A stretch of 64,000 nt of DNA. Source: Ramazzottius varieornatus. Lineage: Eukaryota > Tardigrada > Eutardigrada > Parachela > Ramazzottiidae. The position numbers and the translations under genes are program-made. Below, one piece after another: positions 46,401 to 56,624 of this stretch (position 1 is its first letter; the number at the start of each line of letters is the position of its first letter). The notes beneath the pieces were generated by a model. That model was not told the origin of the DNA. It saw only the letters and a list, made by a program, of their open reading frames with translations, and ran no database searches. The stretch covers positions 1,373,773 through 1,437,772 of the forward strand of contig BDGG01000010.1 in assembly GCA_001949185.1 (NCBI GenBank), written 5' to 3'.

Positions 46401-48589
46401 CAATAGTAGAAAGATCGAGAAACTGTCACGACGTCCGGGGAGACCTAGTACCAGAGTGGGATATCGAAGCTCGGTCACTGCAGCCAAAGAGCTAGCGGTG
46501 TTCTGGAAAGTTCAGGGAACAGGAAGGACTCACGATCCTAAAGATAGCTGATCTATCAGATAGGTACCTACATGTTAGCTTGCCGTTTGTTCGCCACAGC
46601 GGCTAAGAGCTCGAATGCAAACTTTGCAACTTCTGGAATTAGGACTGGCTCATTCAACGTGAAGAGCGGCATCTGAAAGTGAGCAGCAAAAATGAAGAAA
46701 ATTTATCGTCGAACAAGACTCTACTTGACGTATTGTTTTTATGGAAAACTTACCATTCGGTTCGCGGGCCAGACATCGTCCAGAAAGTACTCCGTGATGG
46801 GTCGACCCACATGGCCATTCAGAGTGACCACTGCCGGAGCCAGGCCTGCATCGGACTTGGTGAAGTACTCGGTGATACGTTGAAGATTCATAGTAGCCGA
46901 CATGATGATCAATTTGACGTGAGGAGAGTTCTCCGTCATCATCTTCTTTACCAGCATCAGACACAGGTCGGTGTCTTGATCGCGCTCGTGGACCTAGTAA
47001 GCAAAAAACTTGATGCCCAATGCATAAGAGACTAAGTAATGCAGTTGCATACCACACAAGGCTGCTGTGCTCACCTCGTCCAGGATGATGTGGGTGTAGC
47101 GTCCGAGGTTCAAGTCCGTAGCCACTGCCTTCAAGAAGATCGCCGTCGTACAAAACGTCAAGGACGTCCATTTCCCCGCCATACGGTTCATCCCGACCTA
47201 TCAGACAAATAGTTGTCATAAAGACCGGTATCTTACACGAGTAACACTGCGAAGCTAACGAAAACTTTCTTACATGGTAACCGACAAGGTGGCCCAGCCG
47301 CCATTGTCGGCCGCGAGTATCCCGACGGAGAGAAGCCACTCTGGTGGCGTTAGTGACAGCAGCGAGACGACGTGGTTGGGTGACCACAATGTTACATCGC
47401 CGGTTGTCTTTGGCCAAGGCATCCATGATGAATAGCGGAATCTGCGTGGTCTTGCCTGTACCCGTCGGTCCCACGATGATGGTCACTCTGTTGTCCCGAA
47501 CACTGTCAAGTACCTATGGGAAAAACCTTTCAACTGTAAATCGACGTTTCATTAAATCTTACTGGTAGGCATGAACAGACAACTAAATAACTTACAGACT
47601 GGCGGGAGTGGGTCACAGACAATGAAGCGTCGTACTCCAGATCGCGGCTGAAGTCGTAAAATCGTTTGTAGGGCGGAGGTCGACCACCGCCCGAACCTGA
47701 CTGGGACTGCAGAACATCGTACTCGTTCGGGAGGCGCCCAGGAGCATCTTCGTCGAGGTTCAAGTCATCAAATTCGGCGTAGAGATCGTGAGAAAGCTTC
47801 TGACTTTCGTCCAGCAAGTCCTACAGAAGAACCATATCGATCACGCAATGTTTCTACCATGAGATCATGTCAGTTCCATCTTCAAAGGTCAACTGACCAC
47901 TGGCACTTCCTCCAAAGGAGCTTCGTAATCTACTTGCGCGAACAGTCTAGTCTTGTCGAGCTCTCGAATCTCCTCCTCACTTCTTTCCGGCCTAGAATAC
48001 TCAACGATTTAGCATTCACTTGAACTATGAGTTTCCTGTATTACTGATTTTGTAGACGTATGACTTACTGGGAGAAGTGGAACTCACGACCGTCCTTTGG
48101 GACGAAGGGTTCCGACTTCGACTCCGCATGTTGAAGATGCCAGTGATACCACGGCTGGACTTCAATCGGAGTCGTAAGGAACGTATAGCCTCTGAAGGCA
48201 AATTCGTTGTCCGTAGCTTCCTGCGCAAACAAGGCTTAAAAAACCAATCAAGATTACAGGTAGTATACAGCTAAAGCCATTAACGACGCTTCTCGCAACC
48301 AAGATTAGGAAACCAAGCCAAATAGCACCACACATACCTCTCCTTCTTCCAGCTTCTCCGCGGCGGTCAGGTCATTGGCTTCCTTCTCCTTCAGCTGCGT
48401 CAGGTGCTCCTTCGCTTCCCGACAGAGCTCATTCATGCCACTGATTTCTGCGAAGAGGGTGTATGGAGTTCTGGGCCTGGCGCTGAGGGGATCGTGGACG
48501 ACAGGATTCCAGACGAGTCGCTGGTCATCCATGTTCCCGCGTACGTGGTGGCTCCTCCACGGCATATCTAAAAGTTTCCCAGGGACCAT
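40416..48589 (-). CDS. TDRD9: DEAH helicase with Tudor domain, TDRD9/Spindle-E
   Basis: About 30 short minus-strand exons (first 48589-48338, then 48220-48069, 47991-47898, 47820-47596, 47513-47274, 47197-47075, 46993-46754, 46672-46572, 45961-45882, 45752-45695 and so on). TDRD9/Spn-E is a cytoplasmic germline helicase of the piRNA pathway that silences transposons. Helicase motifs seen: I GPTGTGKTTQIP, Ia TQPRRLAA, II DE|VHERD, III MSAT, V LSTNIAESSITIP, VI QRKGRTGRV. Helicase-associated domains follow (AAGLSVRKIF; LVMAASFYPSFF). A Tudor region (about 42.7-41.9 kb) has VFCVDSGEYLDEVSERRGIR. The C-terminal region (GFAPSDDGKKALSLYPDHDM) matches the TDRD9 tail. The final exon adds a U1-type C2H2 finger (CPICGTYL...HHMQSALH). 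Introns hold four family-B MITEs. Confidence 0.93.
40663..40761. repeat. MITE family B, copy in the last TDRD9 intron
   Basis: The outer arms AATGATTTGAACCAGAT and ATCTGGTTCGAATCATT are inverted with one mismatch over 99 bp. Inner arms CTCAAGTGACGC and GCAAGCCACTTGGG match the shared family-B core. Confidence 0.75.
42286..42338. repeat. MITE family B, copy in a TDRD9 intron
   Basis: CTCGAGTGGCGCAC faces GTGTGCTACTTGAG over 53 bp. The right flank (ACTTGAGATAA) equals that of the copy at 46043, and the left flank (GGGGGCTGGGCAGACGAAGC) resembles the outer arm of the copy at 43618. Confidence 0.7.
43618..43769. repeat. MITE family B, most complete copy (TDRD9 intron)
   Basis: A 152-bp element. 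Its 22-bp ends are inverted copies with two mismatches (TGGGAGCTGGG plus GAACAAAACG at the left; CGTTTTGTTTG plus CCCAGCTCCCA at the right). Inner arms AAGTGGCGCACGCTT and TGCGCCACTT carry the family core. No coding capacity and no certain target duplication. Confidence 0.8.
46043..46139. repeat. MITE family B, copy in the long TDRD9 intron
   Basis: The left arm AATTTGAACCAGATCGCTTT, followed by CCCAAGTCGCGCAC, matches the right arm of the copy at 40663. The right arm AATGCGCCACTTGAGATAAG matches the copy at 42286. Confidence 0.7.
46191..46304. repeat. Irregular ACCACC-rich repeat tract
   Basis: Eight or more CACCACC/TACCACC blocks, many followed by GTTTGTCT- or TCTC-like spacers, lie in the roughly 610-bp TDRD9 intron 46571-45962 beside a MITE copy. 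It has no coding role. Confidence 0.6.
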
Positions 48590-48984
48590 CAAACCTAAGT
48601 CGAAACAGAATCATAGGAAGAACCAGTGGGACCGGGAGTAAATTGGGCTTCGACGGGGTAACGAGCAGAAATAACGAGTTACTTTGGTAGCCAATCGTCA
48701 ATTCCCCACTACTGACCGTCCCACAGGTCTTTCCAGAGCGCGTCCGAACAGCTGGCTGCTTCGCTGCCAGGGGAGGAGCATACAGTGCGCACTGGATGGA
48801 AGCATGCGCGCACCATGAAGGTCACGTGCGTTACGTCAAATGTCCTTTCCACTCAGAGCGAGACTGTGCTGCCGGTATGGTGCGCTATGTTTTCGTACAG
48901 CTATAGTCCGCCAAGCTTTTCTTTTAGGCTTTCCGGAATCCGGATGATAGATATTAATTATATCATCCACATTCACATGCACAG
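48590..48984. other. Spacer between TDRD9 and the EF2 pseudogene
   Basis: A head-to-head spacer of about 395 bp. It probably contains the TDRD9 promoter, and possibly a 5' non-coding exon since family members have variable N-termini. No separate gene is seen. Confidence 0.45.
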
Positions 48985-51900
48985 ATGGATTTTACTCTCG
49001 AAGAAGTCCGCGGAATGATGGGAAAATAGACCAACATCCGAAACATGTCCGTCATTGCTCAGGACGATCACGAAAAGTCTACGTTCATTGACTCGCTGGT
49101 CAGTTGTCATTTTTGTTGTTGTACATAATTATTATAATGTCTGGAATCGATGCTCTTGTTCAGACGTCCGAAAATTTTGTGTTGACAGATGTCGAAAGCC
49201 CGTATTATCACTCTGTCCAAAGTCGGTGATAATCGACTCATTGACTCACGCGAAGACGAGCAGGAGCGTTGCGTTACGATCAAATCCGCGTAAGTTCGAG
49301 CAGACATCCTGAATGAGTTTGGTGTAGAGCTTCAACTTAATTGTGCAGTGTAAGTGTCTGCATCCCTATGTACTACGAACTGAGCGAGTCCGATGTCCAG
49401 CTGGTGAAAGGTGCTGAGCAGATCAACGATGAAGAGACCCGAGATTTTCTTATCAACTTGCTGGACTCTCCGAGTTTCGTCGACTGTCCTGATGACGTCG
49501 ATTCTTCCAGCGAAGTCACAGCTGCCCTTCGTGTCACTGACGGAGCTCTCGTTGTCGTCGATGCCGTCAGCGGTATGAAATTTGCAGTTTTTTCTCCGAC
49601 TCGCGAATGCTTCTTGACTGTGCGATAATTCCCTGTGCCTATGAAGTGAAATGAGGGTTCCGCTTAGTCCTCATTTGTGCTTCCAAGTTAGGGGTTTCGG
49701 TACCTATATATTCGGTCTTTCCGTACGACTTTGCCGTTTCCGAAGCTAAAGTTTCAAGAATTTTTCCCGACTTCGCTATCGAAATTTTTGAATTCTGGTA
49801 ACATTCAAGATCAGTAACGGACTTCACTTGTTTTTTTCCCAAACACAGGCAGAGTTCTCTCGATGACGCTAAAGAACGAGACTTGGGGCACAAGAACTCA
49901 GGCTAAGTTTTCCGCTATTTTATTCTCTTGGGAAGTATAAACTAACGAGTGAAATGATTGGAACTTCGCGAGCACAGACATTAGACTATCCGGCTAGCCC
50001 CAGAAGACTTCTAAATTTGGCTTGTGTAATTCTCGAATACCGAATTTTGGAAATCCCAGCCGAAAAACTTTGAACGGCCCCGTTTTCCCTTTGAAGGTCT
50101 GATCTTCTTTCCCACCTGGCTTTTTCTTCAACTAAATTTTTCTCGACGACTTGTAACGGGGCGTTTGGTATTACTTGGCTGAAGACTGTGTTCGCAGTAT
50201 TTTTGAGGTTTTTGAAAGCACGGGTGTCGACAAGAAAAATAACTTTATGTTGAACCCGAATTTTGAGGAATTTCACCTTCTGCACTGCTATTTTTGTAAA
50301 CTCACAGTGCAAACGGATCCGGATATTCTGATGCAGGCTTAACACTCTGAGTACGACCGTCCTCTTTGTATATACAATCACTCAGTTTTATTCACCTCCC
50401 AGTTTTAGCTTTTGGTCTTTCGGGTCTGGGTCTTTTTCTTTGCATGTACCTCGGTCTTTTCACCAAAGCAACACTAATGACCAGCGGTCAGCAGAACCCC
50501 AGCACGCTGGAAATCTTTTCTACGGTTTCGGGTGGTTTTGGTGAAATTTGGTGTTTCGTCTCTTCGCGCGAGACACGTGCACGGTATTCGCTTAGAGAAA
50601 AACTGGAGCACTGGGGACAGTCTTATCCATCGAAGCCGAGCCTGGGATAAATTTTGTAGTCATCAGTGCGGTTAGAAGAAAATCAAGACGAGCAGTTCTC
50701 CCTTTTGAGATTTGGCGTTTATGGCTGCCAATCATCCGAATTTTGAAATTCCGGAAGTTGCCTATTGGTTGGACCAGCCTCCGCAACACGGCACCAGCCA
50801 ATAAAATTCCTGTGTACACAAAGCGGACGGTAGTAGTGTGCAAGCATTAAAACGATCGTGCTGAGAGTGTTAAGGGACAAGTTACAGGGCTACATTGCTA
50901 ACGAAGAACTGTAGAGATATTTCAACCCGTTTCGGAGAAAAATGTTCAAAGTTGGGGTGGATAAAACAGCAAAGTCATACTGAGAGACCCAGTAATTTTC
51001 GCCATTACAGTATAGACTGTTCGACAACCTCAAGAAGAAAGCTAGCGGAAAGAATTGACTACAATGTTGTTTTTGCAGGTGTGTGCGGGCAAACCGAGAC
51101 TCCTTCGACAGGCCATCGCTGAACGAATCAAGCCTATCCTGTTCATAAACAGGATAGACCGGGCTGTACTTGAACTCAAGCTCCCACAAGAAGATCTGTA
51201 CCAGATCTTCGTGCGAATTTCCGAATCCACCAACCTCATCGCCACCCGCTCCAACGAACTAGGCACGTCGATATTTTTTTATCAGTTTCCTTACTCGTCA
51301 CACTTTCGGCTGAAATTTTTGAATTCTAACCAATTAGGTTTTCATTTCAGGTCCGATGGATGATACCATGATCGATCCTTTGAAGGGTAACTGTGGTTTC
51401 GGTTCCGGTCTCACGGCGGGGCTTTCACCCTGAAGCAGTTCGCCAAGACTACAAAGTTACAAAGTTCGGTTTAAGCTACGATCGATCGATTGGCCGTCTG
51501 TGGGGAGAGAACTTCTACTACATGAAGACCAAGAAGTGGAGCAAGCAGAAGACCAGCGTCGACGAGATCCGTTCCTTCAACTTCTTCGTTCTCGACCCGC
51601 TGTATAAGATTCCGACGCTGTCATGAGCTTTAAGAAGGAGGAAACCGACAAGCTCCTCCACAAGCTGAACATCGAGCTCAAGTTGGAAGAGGAGGAAAAG
51701 GAAGGCACGTATTTCTTAGAAAATCCTCCGTTTTATTCTTGTGACGAATTCTGGACCTCGGTAAACACACTCGACAAGGTGTTTTTCTCCAAGTAGTGGC
51801 TATTGGCTAGCAACACTGGAAACGCGCGTCACTTGGAAGAATAGTCTTGTCGAGTTTGCCAAGTGGCGCACGCTTGCAGCTGATAACAGAGGAAGTTGCG

Positions 51901-52640
51901 CCACTTCGGAAGAGTATCTTGTCGCCCTTGTTTGCCAAGCCTAAGCTCGAATTTTTGACCTACTTGGGTATTCTGTCATTGTTTAATTTTCTGTTGTCTT
52001 CTTTAGGCAAGCATCTGCTGCGAATCATCCTCCAGAAGTGGCTGCCAGCCGGTGAGGTTCTCTTCCAGATGATCACTCTTCACTTGCCTTCGCCCGCCAC
52101 GGCCCAGAAGTACAGAATGGAAATGCTGTACGAAGGACTTCACGATGATGAGGCTGCCGTCGCCATCAAGAACTGCGACCCCGAAGGTCCTCTGATGATG
52201 TACATCTCCAAGATGGTACCCACTTCCGACAAGGGTCGCTTCTACGCGTTCGGTCGAGTGTTTTCTGGCAAAGTCCAGACCGGCCAGAAGGTAAAAACTT
52301 CACTGAACTCGCTCTTTCTGTTCGTCTTTTCTAATCCTCGTGGTTTTGTCTTTAGGTGCGAATCATGGGCCCGAACTACGTGCCAGGCAAGAAGGACGAC
52401 TTGTACGAGAAGTCCATCCAGCGGACTGTTCTGATGATGGGCCGTAACACTGAAGCCATCGAAGATGTGCCTTCGGGTAACATCTGCGGTCTGGTCGGTG
52501 GCGATCAAGTCTTGTTCAAGACCGGCGGATTTCGTCATTCACTACAGAAGGCAGCATCTCAGCAATGCGTGGCAGTACCACACGGACTTTCGAACAGCCG
52601 GAGGGCTTGCATTTATGGCCCAGATGTTCATTGTGGGTGA
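48985..52640 (+). pseudogene. Decayed elongation factor 2 (EEF2) copy
   Basis: Pieces of EF2 appear in order: start MDFTLEEVRGMMGK, then NIRNMSVIA, KDEQERC-like [77 protein letters not shown] and [19 protein letters not shown]. It breaks off in the domain II/III region near 52640; domains IV and V are missing. Defects: an in-frame TAG after codon 14, loss of the GTP-binding P-loop (DHEKS where DHGKS is expected), SPSF for SPGH, and frameshifts near 51096, 51410 and 51613. Intron-like gaps with splice signals remain, one about 1.5 kb (49575-51078), so this is a DNA-level duplicate rather than a retrocopy. Working EF2 must lie elsewhere. Confidence 0.9.
51823..51936. repeat. MITE family B, copy in the EF2 pseudogene
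   Basis: The core AAGTGGCGCACGCTTGCAGC at 51861 faces GTTGCGCCACTT ending at 51906. Outer TTGTCGAGTTTGCC and CTTGTCGCCCTTGTTTGCC repeat on both sides, and a further partial copy (GCGTCACTTGGAAGAATAG) starts at about 51825. The arrangement suggests two overlapping or nested insertions. Confidence 0.65.
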
Positions 52641-52863
52641 ATTTCTTCTGTTTTGCTTACGAATCGTGTTTAGCGTCCTCGCAGATGTGCTGCAACAAGT
52701 TCTCATTTCTCCGCTTTCCCTCCTTGAAGTCCTTGTTCGTTTCCTTTTACTGGGAAGCTGAGTTGTCCAACCTGTACGTAGATAGAACCGTGGGCTTGTG
52801 GGTCATAAGGAGTTATCTACTGACCGAAAGCTATCTAGAGTCGAAGAGAGCAAGGCATCAGCC

Positions 52864-53264
52864 ATGTCTGCCNNNNNNNNNNNNNNNNNNNNNNNNNNNN
52901 NNNNNNNNNNNNNNNNNNNNNNTTGCCCCCCCCCCCCCCGTCCCAAAAATTCCGAAACTTCCAGAGTACGCTCATCGGGGAGAAGGCAGTTACCACTGTA
53001 GCTGGAATCGGGAATGCCTTGGGAGGACGTCTGGTGGAAAAAGGATATGACAAGGTGAGGTTGAGTGTGGCTGACAGTACGAAGACGGCTGACTTGAGTG
53101 CTGTGCTTTCTTTACAGGCATATATGTTACTGGGACAGTTTTTGGTGTTGAAGAAAGACCCAGAGCTCTTCCAAAACTGGCTCCATAAAACCTGCAAGGC
53201 CGATTCTAAACGGCAGAAGGAATGCGCAGACTGTCTGGCCGAATACGTCAGGTTGCACTTGTAA
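52864..53264 (+). CDS. BANF1: Barrier-to-autointegration factor (BAF), with a gap in exon 1
   Basis: BAF is a small dimeric chromatin protein that binds DNA without sequence preference and links it to LEM proteins of the nuclear lamina. Exon 1 starts MSA at 52864, runs into 50 Ns (52873-52922) and resumes SQKFRNF, then GEKAVTTVAGIGNALGGRL. A 63-bp intron (53055-53117) follows. Exon 2 (53118-53264) encodes AYMLLGQFLVLKKDPELFQN and the Cys-rich end CADCLAEYVRLHL. The match to animal BAF is end to end except for the gap. The run of 15 C at the gap edge is probably a sequencing artefact, so the residues next to it should not be trusted. Confidence 0.93.
52873..52922. other. Assembly gap (50 N)
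   Basis: Fifty undetermined bases followed by a poly-C run. The real length is unknown; the BAF reading frame suggests that only a few codons are missing. Confidence 0.99.
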
Positions 53265-53802
53265 GATACACCATGACTGACCGCTTACTGCCCATCATCG
53301 CGGTATCAGTGATATTCAATAGACGCAACTCTTTACCTTCCAGTTGATCTTAACTAATTTTTTAGATGACTTCATCTCTTCACGGCGTCTTTTCTCAAGT
53401 TTTACCCAATGGTTTGCGCCGTTTAGTACAAAAAACGTTAGATCTTAGAACATAGATTCCTGAAGTACGGTATTCTTCGTTCAGAATGACGTGTCCGCTA
53501 TTTGAAACTTTTTCCGTTGAAATTCACCAAACCAAATCACCGGAATCTTCCATCATATATTAAAAGCAGAATTCCAAATGAAATATACACTGAAAACTCC
53601 AAAACGAGAAAACAGTGTGGGAGTCTGTACTGTTTATATCGTTCAAAGTTTACGTGGTTTAGGCTTCCTCATAAGGCCTAAATCGCCATCGGCTATCCAA
53701 GATGGCTTTCTCTCCACCTTGTCATTCACCAGATGATCAACTTCCTCAGAATAGTGCAGAAAGCGGATCAAGCGATCCTCAAAGCTTTCAATCTTGTTCA
53801 AG
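53265..53802. other. Spacer between convergent BANF1 and unknown gene
   Basis: The 3' ends of BANF1 (plus) and the minus-strand gene at 53803-54884 meet here. No other gene or structure is seen in these 540 bp. Confidence 0.55.
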
Positions 53803-54884
53803 TTAGACGGCGTCGAAGGAAGCGTCGTTCGGATCCTCGTTAGGATTCACAGCGATCGGGACAAGAGGTTTCCGAGGTAAGGCCTGTTCGTCGTCGTACG
53901 GCTCGCGTTCCTCCTCGTCCACCCAGTCCGCATCTGGTAGATGTTTGTCCACAGCAGCCTCGTACTGGAGCAGCTTCTTTGCCAGTCGGCTAGCTACCAC
54001 ATCGACCTCCAAGTCTTTCCTGCCAATCGGTACTTTCTGTCCACGTAGTACACGCTCTCGTCTGTACTCTAAAAAACTCAGGTCCTCACAGCTCTCTGTC
54101 ACCAGTGCATCTTGTTCCTCTGTAGTCGTTAGCAGCTCGTTTCGGTGGACAAAGGCTTTCTCGGGAAATTTTGTCCGGCGTCCTTCGTCATACAACTCTG
54201 CTGGATACCTCCGTATCGACGCTGTCTTGAGCGGAAGTGGTAACAACCTTGACAGTTTTGGGGTTACTTTACCTCGTGGAGTAGCTCTTGAAGATGCCTT
54301 ATTTTCCTTCTTATCAGTGATAACTGATACTTTGTTTTCAGATGGCGCCTTCTTTCTCACTGACTCAGCTGAAGATGATCGGATCGAACTCGGCGGTCGT
54401 TCGAAATCACCAGAACTGTAGGACTGGAACGAACTGTAGGACTCGGAAATGAAAGTCCATTGACTGCTCCAGTATGCCGCTATGACGTAAAGCTCTTTGA
54501 TTGCGGGTGGTGATTGAACACATTGCAAACAAATTGCTCAGCTGATTAACAAGATGACCGTACAGCGTGCCAACACTAGATGCGCGATAGCATACCATCT
54601 AGTCCGAATCTAACGGAACAGCTGATCAACTAAATTGCAACCTGTTCAATCAAACTCCCAATCAAACAGCTTACGTCAGTACAGTAGTTTAGGTTCGTCA
54701 CTTCCGGATCCTGTAGTTCATTCCAGGGATCGTCGGGGGATTTAGCTACCTTGCTCAGACGATAGAAGAGACTCTCTTCTATCGTTTTGCCGGAACGGTT
54801 TGACCATCGAGAGATGGGGACAGGCATAATCCCCTTGGAAGTATTGCAATAGGCAACGATCAAACAATTAGTGTTATCAAACAT
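53803..54884 (-). CDS. Unknown acidic/basic low-complexity protein
   Basis: Exon 1 (54884-54675) starts MFDNTNCLIVAYCNTSKGI and ends at a clear donor after 70 codons. A second long open frame lies below it (to the stop at 53803, about 240 codons open from 54528). I could not find an acceptor in phase 0 that joins them neatly, so the splice point is unresolved. The second part is Ser/Lys-rich, then helical (DVVASRLAKKLLQYEAAVDK) and ends in an acidic tail (VDEEEREPYDDE). No domain is recognised. It shares a 270-bp head-to-head promoter region with EMC2. Confidence 0.55.
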
Positions 54885-55153
54885 CCTTGGTAATAGGTAT
54901 AACTCGCTGGCTTAATGACGTACTGCGCGAAACCTTGGAGGAAATACAGTATTATCAAGCCCGTAAGTTCTGTGCAGTCGAAAAGTGGATCTTCCTCTAT
55001 TCAGACAGATTTAACAGGATTGTCGTCCGTGCCGTACAGAAGTCCGTCTGGAGTTGCGTGGAAGACGTTTCGAGAAGACCTGGACGCTCATCTCATCGAA
55101 TCCATTCGTAGCATTGTATATCTAAAGCAGTCGTTTCCGGCGGACAAATCACG
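54885..55153. promoter_or_regulatory. Probable bidirectional promoter
   Basis: Only 269 bp separate the start codon of the minus-strand unknown gene (54884) from the EMC2 start codon (55154). Both promoters must lie here unless distal exons exist. Assigned from position only; no TATA box stands out. Confidence 0.45.
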
Positions 55154-56583
55154 ATGTCTTGGCAAGGTTAGTCTTTCGTCTTCCAAACGGCAGCGTCGAA
55201 TGGGCGCCACTAGATAGTATATGCCCGAGATGGCTAGCTGGCTAACACACTATTTTTGCAGACGCCAAAGAGAGATTGAAGAAAGTAAAGGAGGAGCGTT
55301 TGAGGCGGAGTGACGAAGTCGTGGAGTTATGGGAATCTGCATTGAGTGACAGCACAGGAAAGCTGGGCGATGAAGGTAAATTTCTGGCTGTTTACGAGTC
55401 GAGAATAGTCCTCTTATACGTGACGCAGACTTCACTGTGAGCGCTGCTCCAGAGATGACTGTTGTTTTTTAGTGTGGACGATTTACGAGCAGGTATGCGT
55501 AGCTGCGCTGGATTGTGATCGTCTGGACATTGCGAAGTACTGCGTCGCGAAGCTCGATGGCCGGTTTCCCAGCAGTAATCGCGTGAAGCGTCTTGGCGGA
55601 ATGGTTCTTGAGGCTGAGGGAAAGTAAGCAAACCTCTCGCGAGTTTTCATAACGGACAGTTGTGTATCGAAGTCTTTCGCCGCTTTGAAGGTTCGACGAC
55701 GCTACCATGATGTACGAAGCCCTTATCAAGGCGGACGAGACAGACACCGTAAGCAAATTCCCTGCGTTCATCCCGATAGTGTTCTAGCCTGATGCGTAAC
55801 TTTGGATACTAATTTTGCGCTGAGCGAAATGCATATACGAGTTGTGTTGATTTTTGCTTTTTTTGTAGTTGGCAAGAAAGCGGATAATCGCCATTCTGAA
55901 AGCCGAGAAGGACTATGTCAAAGCAATCGAGGAGCTGAACGAGTACCTTAAAGTGTAAGTGCGGTCGACTTTCATGGTACGATTTCTGTGCTCAGTTATA
56001 CCATCAAAAAAGATTGAACAAGCTCTTCGCAGATTCCAAAATGACCAAGAAGCCTGGCTGGAACTCGTCGAGCTCTACTGTCACGAGCTAGACTACCACA
56101 AAGCCAGCTTTTGCATGGAAGAGGCCCTCATCCACCATCCTCATAATCACCTTTATCACCAGCGGTATGCCGAGATCAAGTACGCACTGGGCGGATACGA
56201 CAGTATTGAAACAGCCAGGGTGCACTTCGCCAAAGCTACACAGCTGTGTCGGACTAACGTGGACGCCTTATATGGCATGTGCATCGTAAGTTTAGTTACG
56301 CTTCGATGGCGAACTCGGTTATATTGCTGTTTTTTGGTATTACAGTGCGCTTCCTATTTGGCGAATTCGCAAAAGTCCACAGCTCAGAAACGGAGAGATA
56401 ACCAACGCTTTTCAGAATGGGCTGCTAATCAACTCTTGGAGAAACACTCCGTGAGCCATTCATTGACCACAACGTAAAACTTCAAATGACTATAATGGTA
56501 CTGTTTTGCAGAACTCGTTGGGAGTGGAAGGCACAAGTAAAATAAAAAACATCAGTCTTTTACTAGACAATCTACAAATTTGA
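55154..56583 (+). CDS. EMC2: ER membrane protein complex subunit 2 (EMC2/TTC35)
   Basis: Eight exons (55154-55166, 55262-55375, 55473-55623, 55691-55748, 55869-55954, 56033-56285, 56346-56450, 56512-56583) give 283 residues, against about 297 in human. EMC2 is the cytosolic tetratricopeptide scaffold of the ER membrane complex, which inserts tail-anchored and multipass membrane proteins. Recognised blocks: [39 protein letters not shown], the central [40 protein letters not shown] and the C-terminal SEWAANQLL. The 13-base first exon (MSWQ) was chosen because it alone supplies an ATG and the correct phase. EMC2 ends 41 bp from the convergent TRMT11. Confidence 0.95.
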
Positions 56584-56624
56584 ACTGGTACTCATACTGT
56601 GGCTTTTTTCTCTTTTCTTTTCGA

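Noticed and set aside
48985-52640. Functional EF2 gene
   Set aside because: In-frame stop, destroyed P-loop, several frameshifts and missing C-terminal domains.
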